Origin: Mycobacterium sp. KBS0706
GTDB taxonomy: Bacteria > Pseudomonadota > Alphaproteobacteria > DSM-16000 > Inquilinaceae
DNA length: 64,000 bases
Direction of reading: 5' to 3'
NCBI RefSeq assembly: GCF_005938675.2
Contig: NZ_VCCH02000028.1
Span: 1 to 64,000, forward strand
Made by a program: the position numbers and the translations under genes. The notes under the pieces were generated by a model. It saw nothing but the letters and a program-made list of their open reading frames with translations. It had not been told where the DNA came from and did no database searches. Shown here piece by piece: positions 23,344 through 31,568 of the stretch (its first letter is position 1; each line of letters opens with the position of its first letter).

Positions 23344-26334
23344 ATGGCCGCTTACGTCGACCGCTACTGCGACCTCGCGGGCATGGAGACCGACAGCGCT
23401 CTTAAGGTTCTCCTCGGCTCGGACGGCTCCTTCTGCACTCTGATCCGCGTTCACGGCGCCGCCACCATCCTGTCGGCCGAGGAATTCGCCGAGGCCATGT
23501 CCCTGCGCCTCGCCGAGCCGCTCGGGGCCCTCATGAAGAAGCCCGGCCATCTCCTCTCGATCAGCTTCGAACGCCACACCAACACCGATGCCTCCGCCGA
23601 TCGGGCCGGTGCCTTCATGCGCGGACGCTCAGACGGCAAGGCGCTCGACGTCGCCGGCCTGATCGCGGAAACCGAGACCATCATCCGCCAGCAGACCGTC
23701 GAGGAAACCATCCTCATCGCCTGCTGGACCTTTCCGGAGGCGGCGGCCGCCTCCGAACGGGCCCGCGATCGTGCCGAGAACGCCCGCCAGGCCGCCGCCG
23801 CTGGTCCGCTCGGCATCGGCCTGGTGCGATCTCTCCGCCTCAAATGCCTCGACGGCCTTCACACCGCCTTCGTCCACCAGATCACCGAGGCCCTCGAGAA
23901 CGCCGGCCTCGCCCTCGAAATCCTCTCCGGCCGTCCCGACGGAACCCGGCCCGATCTCACCGAGATCAGCCGCGCCCTCCTCTTCCATCAGACGCCGTCC
24001 GACTGGCGGCCGCGCGCTGTCAACGAGGCCACCTACTTCCAGCCCCGACCTGTCGGCGCCGAAACAGACCTCTCCGGATTCTTCGCGCCGCCTCTCTCTC
24101 ACCAGCTGATGAACGCGGGCGCGACCGTCTCGGCCGATCACACCGAGATCGCGTTCGGTGGACGCCGCTACTCTCTCGCCGTCGTCACGCTGTTTCCCCG
24201 CTACCTGCCTCCGTTCAACCTCATCCCCCGGGCGCTCGCGCATCTCCGAGTGCCCTTCCGTGTCGCCTTCCATCTCGAAAGCGGACCGGTTGCCGGCGAC
24301 TGGACGATCGTCATGAAGCGACTCCTCGCCGGCGTCATGGCCAAGCTCTCGCCCGCCAATTCCAACTTCTTCCACGCCGTCCGCGCCATCGAGGCCGCGA
24401 CCGGCCAGGACCTCGCGAGCTTCGCGCGCACGCGCATCGTCGCCACCACCTGGATCGAACCGTCGGAACCCGCCGAGCTGCTGCCGCGCCGTCGGGCGCT
24501 CCTCGTCCAGACCCTCATATCCTGGGGCGAAGCCAGCGTCGCCGACATGACGCCTGATCCCTTGCGCACCCTCGTCGAGACCGTGCCGGGCGCCACCATG
24601 AGCGGCGTCGCCGCCCCCGCCGCGATCGTGCCCATCGAGGAGATGGTCCGGGCCCTCCCCCTTCATCGCCCCGCACCGGTCTTCACCCAGGGCGAGACCG
24701 TGTTCCTCGATCCTGTCGGCAAGGTTTCCTATCACCAGGCCCTCAGCCCTTCGCTCGCGCACTGGCTCCTCCTGATCTTCGCCAGTCCGGGCAAGGGCAA
24801 GTCGATGTTGCTGAATCGCCTCAACTTCGATTTCTGCGCATACGGCGCCGGCGGTCGCCTACCGCTTCTCGGCATCATCGACAAAGGCATCTCGTCCTCC
24901 GGCTTGATCCGCACGCTTTCCGAGGCGCTGCCGGTTCACCGCCGGCGTGAGGTCGCCTATGTCCGTCTCCTCAACAATCGCGACCACGCCATCAATCCGT
25001 TCGACCTCGGCCTCGGTCTTCGCTCCCCGCTCGAGCGTGAGCGCATCTTCATCAAGAACTTCCTCAAGATCCTGCTCCGGCTCGACGATGAGGTCGGATC
25101 CGAACTCGTCGACCGCGTCATCACCCGGGCCTATCGCATCAAGAGCGACCTCGGGATGTCCACCTCGCCGAACCGCTGGCAGCGGGGCGACAACCCCGAG
25201 CTGGACGCCTTCTGCGCGCGCGAGGGCATCCCGCTCCACGATCGCACCACCTATTGGCAGATCACCGATGCCCTGATGCTGCGCGGCCATCACGACATGG
25301 CTGCGATCGCCCAGCGCGGCGCCGCTCCCATCCTCGAAGACATCGTGGGGGTCCTGGCGCTGCCCGAGCTCGAAGCCGACTATCCCGATCACTGTCGCCG
25401 GGCGGCGCGCACCGCGGAGGCCGCGGTCGCCGAATTCCCCCTGTTCGCACGGCCGACGGTCCTCGACCTCGGCGATGCGCGCGTTGCGTCGATCGACCTC
25501 AACGACGTTCTGATCAGCGACCCGGCCTCACCGGATGCGAAGCGCCGAAACGCCCTCATGTTCCTGGTCGCGCGTCATCTCTTCCTACGGCGCATCTCCG
25601 GCCGCGACGACGAGATCCCGCACATGGATCTGCCCGCCGCCGATCCCGATGTCCGCGCCGCCTATAACGCCTGGTGGCGGCGCCACTTCGCAATCATGCA
25701 GGAAACCCCCAAGCGCCTCTGCATGGACGAGTACCACGTCACCGGCGGCGGGTCCTCCATCGCGGCCCAGGTCGAGGCCGACACGCGCGAAGGCCGCAAG
25801 TGGGGCCTCGAGATCATGCTCGCCAGCCAGATGCTCAGCGACTTCGGCCTGCTCCGGAATCTCGCCTCCGCCGTGTTCATCCTGAACGCAGAGAACGACG
25901 AGGTCCGCGCCGAGGCGAAGAAGATCTTCGGCTTCTCGTCCGTGGTCCATGACGTGATGCTCCGCGACCTCACCGGACCACGCGAAGGCCGCGGCGCGAA
26001 TTTTCTCGCCCGCTATGCCCTCGACTCCGGCGAGCGCTGGCTGCTCCTCAACAATCGGGTCGGCGCCCGCCTCCTTTGGGCTCTCACCACCAAGCTGGAG
26101 GACCGCCTGCTGCGCGATGAGATGTATCGCAGGCTCTCCACCTCCGAAGCCCTGGCCTTCCTCGCCCGTCGCTTCCCTGACGGCACCGCGCTGTCCTACT
26201 GGCAGCGCCTGGTCGAAGAGATCAGCGACGAACCTGTCGCTGTCCGCGCGGCGAACGCCCTGCTCGCCGGGTACCTCCGCCTAGTCGACGACACGTCGCC
26301 GGCCGGCACCTCCCACCGCAGATCCGTCGCTTGA
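23344..26334 (+). CDS. dotO: DotO/IcmB/TraU conjugation ATPase (VirB4-class)
   Basis: A 996-residue cytoplasmic ATPase that powers the type IVB channel. The N-terminal domain (to about residue 440) is family-specific. The P-loop reads ASPGKGKSML near residue 483. A Walker B-like CMDEYHV lies near residue 795 and a downstream GLEIMLASQMLSDFG resembles the QxxxD/sensor motif of VirB4. Legionella DotO is of similar length. It starts three bases after the IcmD-like gene; the next gene begins 12 bases after its stop with its own Shine-Dalgarno. Confidence 0.92.
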   Translation: MAAYVDRYCDLAGMETDSALKVLLGSDGSFCTLIRVHGAATILSAEEFAEAMSLRLAEPLGALMKKPGHLLSISFERHTNTDASADRAGAFMRGRSDGKALDVAGLIAETETIIRQQTVEETILIACWTFPEAAAASERARDRAENARQAAAAGPLGIGLVRSLRLKCLDGLHTAFVHQITEALENAGLALEILSGRPDGTRPDLTEISRALLFHQTPSDWRPRAVNEATYFQPRPVGAETDLSGFFAPPLSHQLMNAGATVSADHTEIAFGGRRYSLAVVTLFPRYLPPFNLIPRALAHLRVPFRVAFHLESGPVAGDWTIVMKRLLAGVMAKLSPANSNFFHAVRAIEAATGQDLASFARTRIVATTWIEPSEPAELLPRRRALLVQTLISWGEASVADMTPDPLRTLVETVPGATMSGVAAPAAIVPIEEMVRALPLHRPAPVFTQGETVFLDPVGKVSYHQALSPSLAHWLLLIFASPGKGKSMLLNRLNFDFCAYGAGGRLPLLGIIDKGISSSGLIRTLSEALPVHRRREVAYVRLLNNRDHAINPFDLGLGLRSPLERERIFIKNFLKILLRLDDEVGSELVDRVITRAYRIKSDLGMSTSPNRWQRGDNPELDAFCAREGIPLHDRTTYWQITDALMLRGHHDMAAIAQRGAAPILEDIVGVLALPELEADYPDHCRRAARTAEAAVAEFPLFARPTVLDLGDARVASIDLNDVLISDPASPDAKRRNALMFLVARHLFLRRISGRDDEIPHMDLPAADPDVRAAYNAWWRRHFAIMQETPKRLCMDEYHVTGGGSSIAAQVEADTREGRKWGLEIMLASQMLSDFGLLRNLASAVFILNAENDEVRAEAKKIFGFSSVVHDVMLRDLTGPREGRGANFLARYALDSGERWLLLNNRVGARLLWALTTKLEDRLLRDEMYRRLSTSEALAFLARRFPDGTALSYWQRLVEEISDEPVAVRAANALLAGYLRLVDDTSPAGTSHRRSVA

Positions 26335-26345
26335 AGGAGATCTCC

Positions 26346-26801
26346 ATGCGAACCCCGTCGCGTATCGTTGCCGCTGTCGTCAGAGACCGCATCACGACGT
26401 TCACGCTGCTGCCCCAGGCACGGCTCCATCTGCTGCTGGCGGCGGCCACCGTCATGGTCGCTCGCAGCGCGTTCGCTCAGACCACTGCCGACCCGTCCGC
26501 ACCCCTGCCCCAGATCTCGGCGGCCCAGACCGCCGCCAAGAAGTCGACGCTCAATGTCACGGACTTCAAGGCTGGGTCGACCAACTTCACCGACGTCCTG
26601 ATCTTTGGCGGTGCGGCCGGCGGTGCCGCCTGCGTCCTTTATGCCTTCTACGAGATGTATATGGCGAACAGGGACGAGAGCGGGCGCCGATCGAGTGGCC
26701 GAGCCGGCGTCAGCCTCATCATTGGCGCATGTCTCGGTGTCTTTGCCGTGTTCATGGCGCTGGTCCAGAACTACGCCACCGGCAACCAGACCGCCGGCTG
26801 A
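26346..26801 (+). CDS. IcmD/DotP (TraR)-like membrane protein
   Basis: A 151-residue protein with a signal-like hydrophobic start (LLLAAATVMVARSAFAQ), a polar stretch and two membrane helices (VLIFGGAAGGAACVLYAFYEMYM and VSLIIGACLGVFAVFMALVQ). This signal-plus-two-helix plan fits IcmD/DotP and TraR. The ATG at 26346 is chosen because AAGGAGA lies five bases upstream; an in-frame TTG at 26331 precedes that ribosome site. It is the last gene of the 19087-26801 operon and its end faces a minus-strand gene. Confidence 0.7.
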   Translation: MRTPSRIVAAVVRDRITTFTLLPQARLHLLLAAATVMVARSAFAQTTADPSAPLPQISAAQTAAKKSTLNVTDFKAGSTNFTDVLIFGGAAGGAACVLYAFYEMYMANRDESGRRSSGRAGVSLIIGACLGVFAVFMALVQNYATGNQTAG

Positions 26802-26842
26802 TGGCACAGGCGGCGGCTCCGGTTGCGGCGTGCAGCGCGCTC

Positions 26843-27220
26843 TCAGCCCGCGTCCGGCGGTGTCTCGCGCGCACCCTCGCTCGGAACCCCCGGCAGCTCG
26901 GCCGGTTCCGCTGCCGCCTGCTTCTTTTCCGCCGGCGCTGCCTTGCGCACAATGCTGCGCAGGTAGCCCGGCGTCACCTTCACCCCCGCCTGGTGGAGGT
27001 GCTCGGCGATCGCCGTCAGCGGGATTTTCTTCTCTATCCCCTCTCGGATCACCGGCATCAGCTTCTCCACCATGGCCCGCGTGCCGAGCGGCTTGTCCGC
27101 CGGCGCCGGCCTGCTGGTGGCCCGGTACAGCTGCCGAAGCTTCGATGCCGCTTCCTTGCTCACGCGATCGAAGCTGGCGCGGTCCCACTGCTGCGCTTTC
27201 TGTGTCGCGGCGCTCGTCAT
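26843..27220 (-). CDS. Small helix-turn-helix protein beside oriT region
   Basis: A 125-residue basic protein. The middle carries IPLTAIAEHLHQAG followed by VTPGYLRSIVRK, a likely helix-turn-helix; the N-terminal half is helical (DRASFDRVSKEAASKLRQLY) and the tail is Ala/Pro-rich and acidic. Its ATG at 27220 borders the proposed oriT, so it could bind that DNA as a relaxosome accessory factor or a local regulator. That is inference from position and motif; no named family was recognised. Confidence 0.65.
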   Translation of the reverse strand: MTSAATQKAQQWDRASFDRVSKEAASKLRQLYRATSRPAPADKPLGTRAMVEKLMPVIREGIEKKIPLTAIAEHLHQAGVKVTPGYLRSIVRKAAPAEKKQAAAEPAELPGVPSEGARETPPDAG

Positions 27221-27525
27221 CTCAATGCTCCTGTTGTGACGCGTCGAGTGCCGCGAAGATACGAAGAGAGTGGCGCGCTTGTCGATACTGGAAAGATGTC
27301 GATCTGTTCTCAGATTGTAGCGCCCTTCGCGATGGTAGAAGGGCGTTTCAGTGTTGCACTACAAGTAACAAGGGAGAGACAGGATAGGGGATGTCCGTAC
27401 ATGAAACGCAAGCGTTCATGTTCCGGCATCCCATCCTGTGCGGCCGGTCTCGGCGCTGCGCTTCTCAATCCGGCCGATCAACGTCACTCGGCATCCATCG
27501 CTGTCACCAACAAGGACACCACGGA
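27221..27525. other. Candidate oriT region
   Basis: A 305-base gap between the helix-turn-helix gene and the relaxosome genes. It holds a hairpin CGCCCTTC/GAAGGGCG (27321-27328, 27338-27345, 9-base loop) and a 61-base imperfect palindrome (27379-27439) centred on CATGAA...TTCATG (27400-27420). Each arm of the palindrome contains the YATCCTGY nic consensus of MOBP/IncP-type origins: TATCCTGT on the minus strand (27386-27379) and CATCCTGT on the plus strand (27432-27439). The downstream relaxase is of the MOBP type, which cuts such sites. Which strand is nicked cannot be decided here. Confidence 0.6.
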
Positions 27526-27723
27526 ATGACACCTCTTCCGCCTCGCGGCACGACACTCCTGGCGCCCTCCGACGAGGGCTTCGTCCAGCACGAAGACGGC
27601 ACCTTCGCCGCGTGGTCGGAGGCGTTCGAGCACATCGATCAGGCGACGCTCGACGCGCTCGATCGTGAGCGCGATCGCGTTACGCGCGGTGATGCCGCCC
27701 GTCGCGCCGGCGACGCCTCCTAA
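27526..27723 (+). CDS. Small acidic protein upstream of relaxosome genes
   Basis: A 65-residue protein from ATG 27526: a short N-terminal stretch, then EGFVQHEDGTFAAWSEAFEHIDQATLDALDRERDRV and a basic end. The frame is open upstream to 27391 but that part crosses the oriT-like palindrome and looks non-coding. It is 12 bases before the next gene, so probably in the same transcript as the relaxase. No family recognised. Confidence 0.5.
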   Translation: MTPLPPRGTTLLAPSDEGFVQHEDGTFAAWSEAFEHIDQATLDALDRERDRVTRGDAARRAGDAS

Positions 27724-27735
27724 CCACACGCCGCG

Positions 27736-27951
27736 ATGCGCCAGATGACCAAATCCGAAAGACCCCGCGGCGGCCTTCGCAGCGACCGGCGCCATTGGAA
27801 GAGCTTCCGCGTGTCCGATGTCGAGCTTCTCGAGCTGGAGGCGAAGGCCCGGGCTGCCGGCGTCACCGTTTCGGACCTCATCCGTGACGAGCTGCTCACT
27901 GGCGAACCCGACCCGACACCACGCGATGGAGGCACAGGGCATGACCGCTGA
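27736..27951 (+). CDS. Ribbon-helix-helix relaxosome accessory protein (MobC/NikA-like)
   Basis: A 71-residue basic protein with the ribbon-helix-helix pattern: a beta strand (KSFRVSDVE), helix 1 (LLELEAKARAAG) and helix 2 after VTVSDLIRDEL. NikA/MobC proteins bind oriT repeats and recruit the relaxase. It overlaps the next gene, another protein of the same type, by 11 bases. The start could also be the ATG three codons later. Two tandem RHH proteins before a relaxase suggest a mixed dimer or two binding sites. Confidence 0.7.
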   Translation: MRQMTKSERPRGGLRSDRRHWKSFRVSDVELLELEAKARAAGVTVSDLIRDELLTGEPDPTPRDGGTGHDR

Positions 27952-28279
27952 GGGGAGCTCCGCTGCCAGCAAGACCCGGCGCTTCGAACTGCGCCTCAGC
28001 GACGACGACCGCGAGCGGTTCCAAGCGATGGCCGACAATGCCGGCATCACTCTGTCGGAGTTGATCCGGCGGCGCCTTCATGGGGCGAAGGTCGTTTCGC
28101 GTCGCGATACGACCAGGCTGTTGAACGAGATCCGGCGGCAGGGCGGGCTGCTCAAATACCTCCACATGCGTGGTGAACCGGTTCTCGATACGGCACAACA
28201 GGTCGCCAGCACCGCGGATCGCATCGAGGCCTTCATCGTCGCGCTCGACGATCCGGCCAGCAGGGGCACGGAACCGTGA
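27941..28279 (+). CDS. NikA/MobC-like relaxosome protein
   Basis: A 112-residue protein. The N-terminal third is a ribbon-helix-helix (RRFELRLSDDDRERFQAMAD, then GITLSELIRRRL); the rest is helical (TTRLLNEIRRQGGLLKYL, VASTADRIEAFIVALDD), matching the MobC/NikA plan in which the second half holds the relaxase-contact region. It ends in a GTGA overlap with the relaxase gene, the classic nikA-nikB/mobC-mobA arrangement. Confidence 0.8.
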   Translation: MTAEGSSAASKTRRFELRLSDDDRERFQAMADNAGITLSELIRRRLHGAKVVSRRDTTRLLNEIRRQGGLLKYLHMRGEPVLDTAQQVASTADRIEAFIVALDDPASRGTEP

Positions 28280-29871
28280 GCTCCTCGGTCGTCGCGAAGA
28301 AGGTCCCTGCCGGCACCCTCGCCAATGATGGCAAGGCTGGGCGGATCCGTCGCCTGGTCGAGTACATCCTGGCGCCGGAGACCGACAACGCGGCGGAGAA
28401 ATGCGTCCATTGGAGCGAGCAGGGATTCGGCTCCAACGATGGGCGCGCGATCAAGCAACAGATGATCCTGTCCGCCGAAGCCGCGACGAGAAGCTCCGAC
28501 ACGGTCGCGCACTACGTCATCTCCTGGCAGGCCGGCCTCGCGCCATCCAACCGACAGATCGACGATGCTGTGAAGGAACTCCTCTCGGCACTCGGCGCGG
28601 CCGAGCACCGCGCGGTCTGGGCGGCACACAGCGACACCGACAACATCCACGTGCATGTCGTCCTGGATCGCGTCCATCCCCTCACGGATCGCGTGCTCGA
28701 CCTGTACCGCGACGTGCCGAAGATCCACCGTGCCGCGAAGACGATCGCACTCGCCCAGGGCTGGGGTCCGGTGATGGACAGCCGCTACACCGTCGACCGT
28801 GCTGCGGCACGCGACCGGGAGCCTGCCCTGTCCCAGAAGGCGATCCTGATGGAGGCGAAGACCGGCACGATCTCGGCGCAGCGCTACGCCCAGACCGTCG
28901 TGCCGGACGCGATCGCCGGCGCCAAGTCATGGGAGGACCTGCACGCCCGCCTGGCGCAGGCGGGGCTCTCCTTTGCGCCCCAGGGCAGCGGCGCCGTCAT
29001 CCGCATCGGCGACACCTGTGTCAAGGCCAGCCGTGTCAGCCGGAGCGGGTCGCTCTCGCGTTTGGAGAAGACGTTCGGCCCCTTCCGTCCCGCCAGCCCG
29101 GCGCCACACTCCACGCCCGAGCGCAAGGCGATTCTCGGCGAATTCCTCATTGCCAGGGATGCACATCGCGCAGCACAGGACGCGGAGCGGAAGCTTCTTG
29201 GCCAGCAGCAGGCTGCGGCTCGCGCTGCCCTGAAGACGGAGTTCGGCGCTCGACACAAGTCCATTGTCGGCGACCGGTCCATACCGTGGAAGAAGCGCGA
29301 CCTGATGCGCCGTGTCCTGGCCGCCCAGCGCGCCAAGGCCATGGCGTCCCTGATCGAAGCACATCGCCTCGAACGCGCCGTTCTCCGGCGCGGCCAGGAG
29401 CGCTTCCCGCGATACCGCGATTGGAAGATCCAGAAGGACGCCGCAGCTGCAGCGCTGGCCAGGCCCACAGCTGTCGGTGTCGGTGCCGGCGGCACCGCCT
29501 CGGGCCGCGGCGTACGACCCGAGGCGATCGACATCCGTGGCTACACCGTCACCATCTCGGGCGACGAGGTGCACTACACCCTCGCCGGCCGCTGGCAACC
29601 CTCGATGATCGATCACGGCCGCTCGATCGCGATCTACGACGCCAACGACGCCGCGATCCGCGCGATGCTCCAGCTCGCCAACACCCGCTGGGGCGGGCTG
29701 ACCCTCAGCCAGGCAGCCCCGGAGCTTCGCGCGCGCTTCGCCGAGATCGCAAAGGCGGACCACTTCGCCCTCTACGACGGCACCGGCGCCGCCCTCTCTC
29801 CTGCTGCGATACGCCACCAGGCGGTCGCCGCCCCGCAACCCACCACGACACGGAGGCCATCGTCCCGATGA
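28276..29871 (+). CDS. MOBP-type relaxase (TraI/NikB/VirD2 family) with LPD7-like tail
   Basis: A 531-residue relaxase that cuts oriT and pilots the transferred strand. The catalytic region has VEYIL near residue 35 (likely active-site Tyr), HYVISWQ, and the metal-binding histidine triad in AAHSDTDNIHVHVVLDRV (HxDxxxxHxH). Residues about 410-515 (RGYTVTISGDEVHYT, IDHGRSIAIYD, AIRAMLQLANTRWGGL) match the LPD7 domain of large mobilisation proteins. The GTG start at 28276 overlaps the upstream stop. The triad and the nic consensus in the adjacent palindrome both indicate MOBP. Confidence 0.92.
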   Translation: MSSSVVAKKVPAGTLANDGKAGRIRRLVEYILAPETDNAAEKCVHWSEQGFGSNDGRAIKQQMILSAEAATRSSDTVAHYVISWQAGLAPSNRQIDDAVKELLSALGAAEHRAVWAAHSDTDNIHVHVVLDRVHPLTDRVLDLYRDVPKIHRAAKTIALAQGWGPVMDSRYTVDRAAARDREPALSQKAILMEAKTGTISAQRYAQTVVPDAIAGAKSWEDLHARLAQAGLSFAPQGSGAVIRIGDTCVKASRVSRSGSLSRLEKTFGPFRPASPAPHSTPERKAILGEFLIARDAHRAAQDAERKLLGQQQAAARAALKTEFGARHKSIVGDRSIPWKKRDLMRRVLAAQRAKAMASLIEAHRLERAVLRRGQERFPRYRDWKIQKDAAAAALARPTAVGVGAGGTASGRGVRPEAIDIRGYTVTISGDEVHYTLAGRWQPSMIDHGRSIAIYDANDAAIRAMLQLANTRWGGLTLSQAAPELRARFAEIAKADHFALYDGTGAALSPAAIRHQAVAAPQPTTTRRPSSR

Positions 29872-30020
29872 CACCGACCGCATCCATGCGTCTCGCCCTG
29901 TCGATCATCCTGCTGGCATCGGCACTCGGCGCCTGCACCGCCCGGCCGGCTGCACCGACCGACGGCGGCACGATGAAGTTCGTCGCCGACACGCTCACCG
30001 CCAAGGGCGTCCGGCCGTGA
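29868..30020 (+). CDS. Very small lipoprotein
   Basis: A 50-residue protein: hydrophobic signal (LALSIILLASALGAC) with lipobox LGAC at residues 20-23, followed by only about 28 residues. It overlaps the relaxase by ATGA and the next gene by GTGA. In IncI plasmids the lipoprotein DotD/TraH lies upstream of dotC, but this protein is far too short to hold the DotD domain. It could be a remnant or an entry-exclusion/lysis-type peptide; unknown. Confidence 0.6.
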   Translation: MTPTASMRLALSIILLASALGACTARPAAPTDGGTMKFVADTLTAKGVRP

Positions 30021-30211
30021 CACGCGACATTCTCGACGAACTCAGGCAGCGCATCGCCCTGCACCGCGGCGGCGGCTACCCGACCAACTTCTACGAGCGC
30101 GTCGTCGCCGAAATCGAAGGGCTCCGCACCGCCAATGCCGCGCTGGCCGAGAAGCTGCGGGCAGACGCATCCGTGCGGTCGCCCAAGGCATCCACGAAGG
30201 ACAACCGATGA
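30017..30211 (+). CDS. Small cytoplasmic protein with C-terminal helix
   Basis: A 64-residue protein from GTG 30017 (overlapping the lipoprotein stop) to 30211 (overlapping dotC). It is polar, with FYERVVAEIEGLRTANAALAEKL forming a probable coiled coil and a basic end. Tight coupling on both sides supports it as a real gene. Function unknown. Confidence 0.5.
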   Translation: MTRDILDELRQRIALHRGGGYPTNFYERVVAEIEGLRTANAALAEKLRADASVRSPKASTKDNR

Positions 30212-31059
30212 TTGACCGTCACCACCTGGGCGCCATCACCGCTGCTGCGTTCCTGTCGTTCATCTCGCCGATCGCCGCGGCGGCTGCCACGCCTTCGCCA
30301 CCTCAGCCGCCAGTTCTGGACGGCGCATCTTCGCCGTCGCTCAGCGATCTCAGCGATGCGGACAGCAGCTTCTACGAGGGCGCCCGCGAACAGGGTGAGG
30401 AAGGCGGCATCCGCGAACGCACCCTCGCCGAGGCCGCACGTGGCGTCGGCATCCGCGGCGGCTATGCCGACGAGGCCCGGCGCATCAATGCCGCGCTTGA
30501 GCGCCAGTTCGCCCAGCGCCTCAACCGTCGCTTCGGCTTCTCGTCGCTGATGCTCCGCGACGGCACGGTCGTGCCTCCCGTCGTCACGATGATGACGTCG
30601 GTGGAAGAGACGTCCGGCGACACCTTCCTCTACACCTCGGTTGGAGCCTACGAGATCGTCAGGGATGCCCGGGTCGCGATCAAGACACCCAGCTGGCGCG
30701 AGTATCTGACCCTGCCGGTCGCGGACCCGACGCCACCCCAGGGCTTGTCGCCCAAGACATCCGACGAGCGTGAGCTGTGGCGCAAATCCGTCAACGAGGG
30801 GTGGCGGAAGGGAATCGATGAGGCTCGAGAGGAGTTCGCAGCCTCGCTCGACCGCCTCATCCGCGACTATGACGGCATGCTCCGCTACCGCGACCTGCAG
30901 CGGCAGGGCATCCTCTCCGCCCCGACCGTCACCAAGCGGAACGCCGGGTATCGTGTCACCGATGACGGCCGCCGCGCCTTCGTCGACGAGTCCGTGATCC
31001 GCATCACCGTCATGCCGAAATTCAAGGCCCGGGCGCCCAGGGGAGCGGGCCGGCCCTGA
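30208..31059 (+). CDS. dotC: DotC/TraI outer-membrane core protein
   Basis: A 283-residue secreted protein of the DotC family: RERTLAEAARGVGIRGGYADEARRI, FGFSSLMLRDGTVVPPVV (the LPPV-like core), VGAYEIVRDARVAI, SWREYLTLP and WRKSVNEGWRKGIDEA. DotC with DotD helps place DotH in the outer membrane. The usual lipobox Cys is not present: the signal peptide (AAFLSFISPIAAAAA) has no cysteine, so this DotC is predicted to be a soluble periplasmic protein. It overlaps neighbours on both sides. Confidence 0.88.
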   Translation: MIDRHHLGAITAAAFLSFISPIAAAAATPSPPQPPVLDGASSPSLSDLSDADSSFYEGAREQGEEGGIRERTLAEAARGVGIRGGYADEARRINAALERQFAQRLNRRFGFSSLMLRDGTVVPPVVTMMTSVEETSGDTFLYTSVGAYEIVRDARVAIKTPSWREYLTLPVADPTPPQGLSPKTSDERELWRKSVNEGWRKGIDEAREEFAASLDRLIRDYDGMLRYRDLQRQGILSAPTVTKRNAGYRVTDDGRRAFVDESVIRITVMPKFKARAPRGAGRP

Positions 31060-31556
31060 TGATGAAGCTTCCCACCTTCGCCGCGATCGTCGCCCTGGTC
31101 GCGGCACATGACCCGGCGTTCGCTGCGAAACAGCACGGCCAGTCCGTGGCTCTCGATCCCGGCGGAATCGAGGTCGTCGACGGCGACACCATCCGTGTCG
31201 CCCGCGGCTACCGCCTCGGTCCTGACGATCCGATCGGCCACGGGCGCATCCGCTTGCTCGCCATCGATACGCCGGAGCTGCACAACCCTCGCTGCGCGAA
31301 TGAACGCGTCCAGGGACGCGCCGCGGCTGACAGGCTGCGCGAACTGCTACAGCGCGCCGCCGTCGCGCGCATCGTCCTGACCGGCGACCGCGACAAGCAT
31401 CGTCGGCCTCTCGCGCGCCTTCTCCTCGGCGACATGGATGTTGCCGACATCCTGCTGCGCGACGGCCTGGCTCTGCCCTGGCGCCCCGGCCGCCCGGCCT
31501 GGGTGCAGCGCGGGCTGCACTGGTGTCCCGACTGGCAGCCACCTCCCGAGAACTGA
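31059..31556 (+). CDS. Secreted staphylococcal-nuclease-like protein (SNase fold)
   Basis: A 165-residue protein with signal peptide (KLPTFAAIVALVAAHDPAFA) and an SNase fold: EVVDGDTIRV, GRIRLLAIDTPEL and GDRDKHRRPLARLLLGDMDVADILLRDGLALPW. These carry the equivalents of the nuclease Asp, Arg and Glu residues (R in IRLLAID; E in TPEL; R in KHRRPLA). Such nucleases cleave DNA or RNA with calcium. It begins on the dotC stop codon, and SNase genes occur in many T4SS operons. A periplasmic DNA-processing role is inferred. Confidence 0.85.
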   Translation: MMKLPTFAAIVALVAAHDPAFAAKQHGQSVALDPGGIEVVDGDTIRVARGYRLGPDDPIGHGRIRLLAIDTPELHNPRCANERVQGRAAADRLRELLQRAAVARIVLTGDRDKHRRPLARLLLGDMDVADILLRDGLALPWRPGRPAWVQRGLHWCPDWQPPPEN

Positions 31557-31568
31557 AAGGACCAGCCG

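Noticed and set aside
28401-29867. Long plus-strand open frame inside the relaxase gene
   Set aside because: It is a shadow of the relaxase in another frame with Arg/Pro/Gly-rich composition. Only its end from ATG 29868 (the small lipoprotein) is real.
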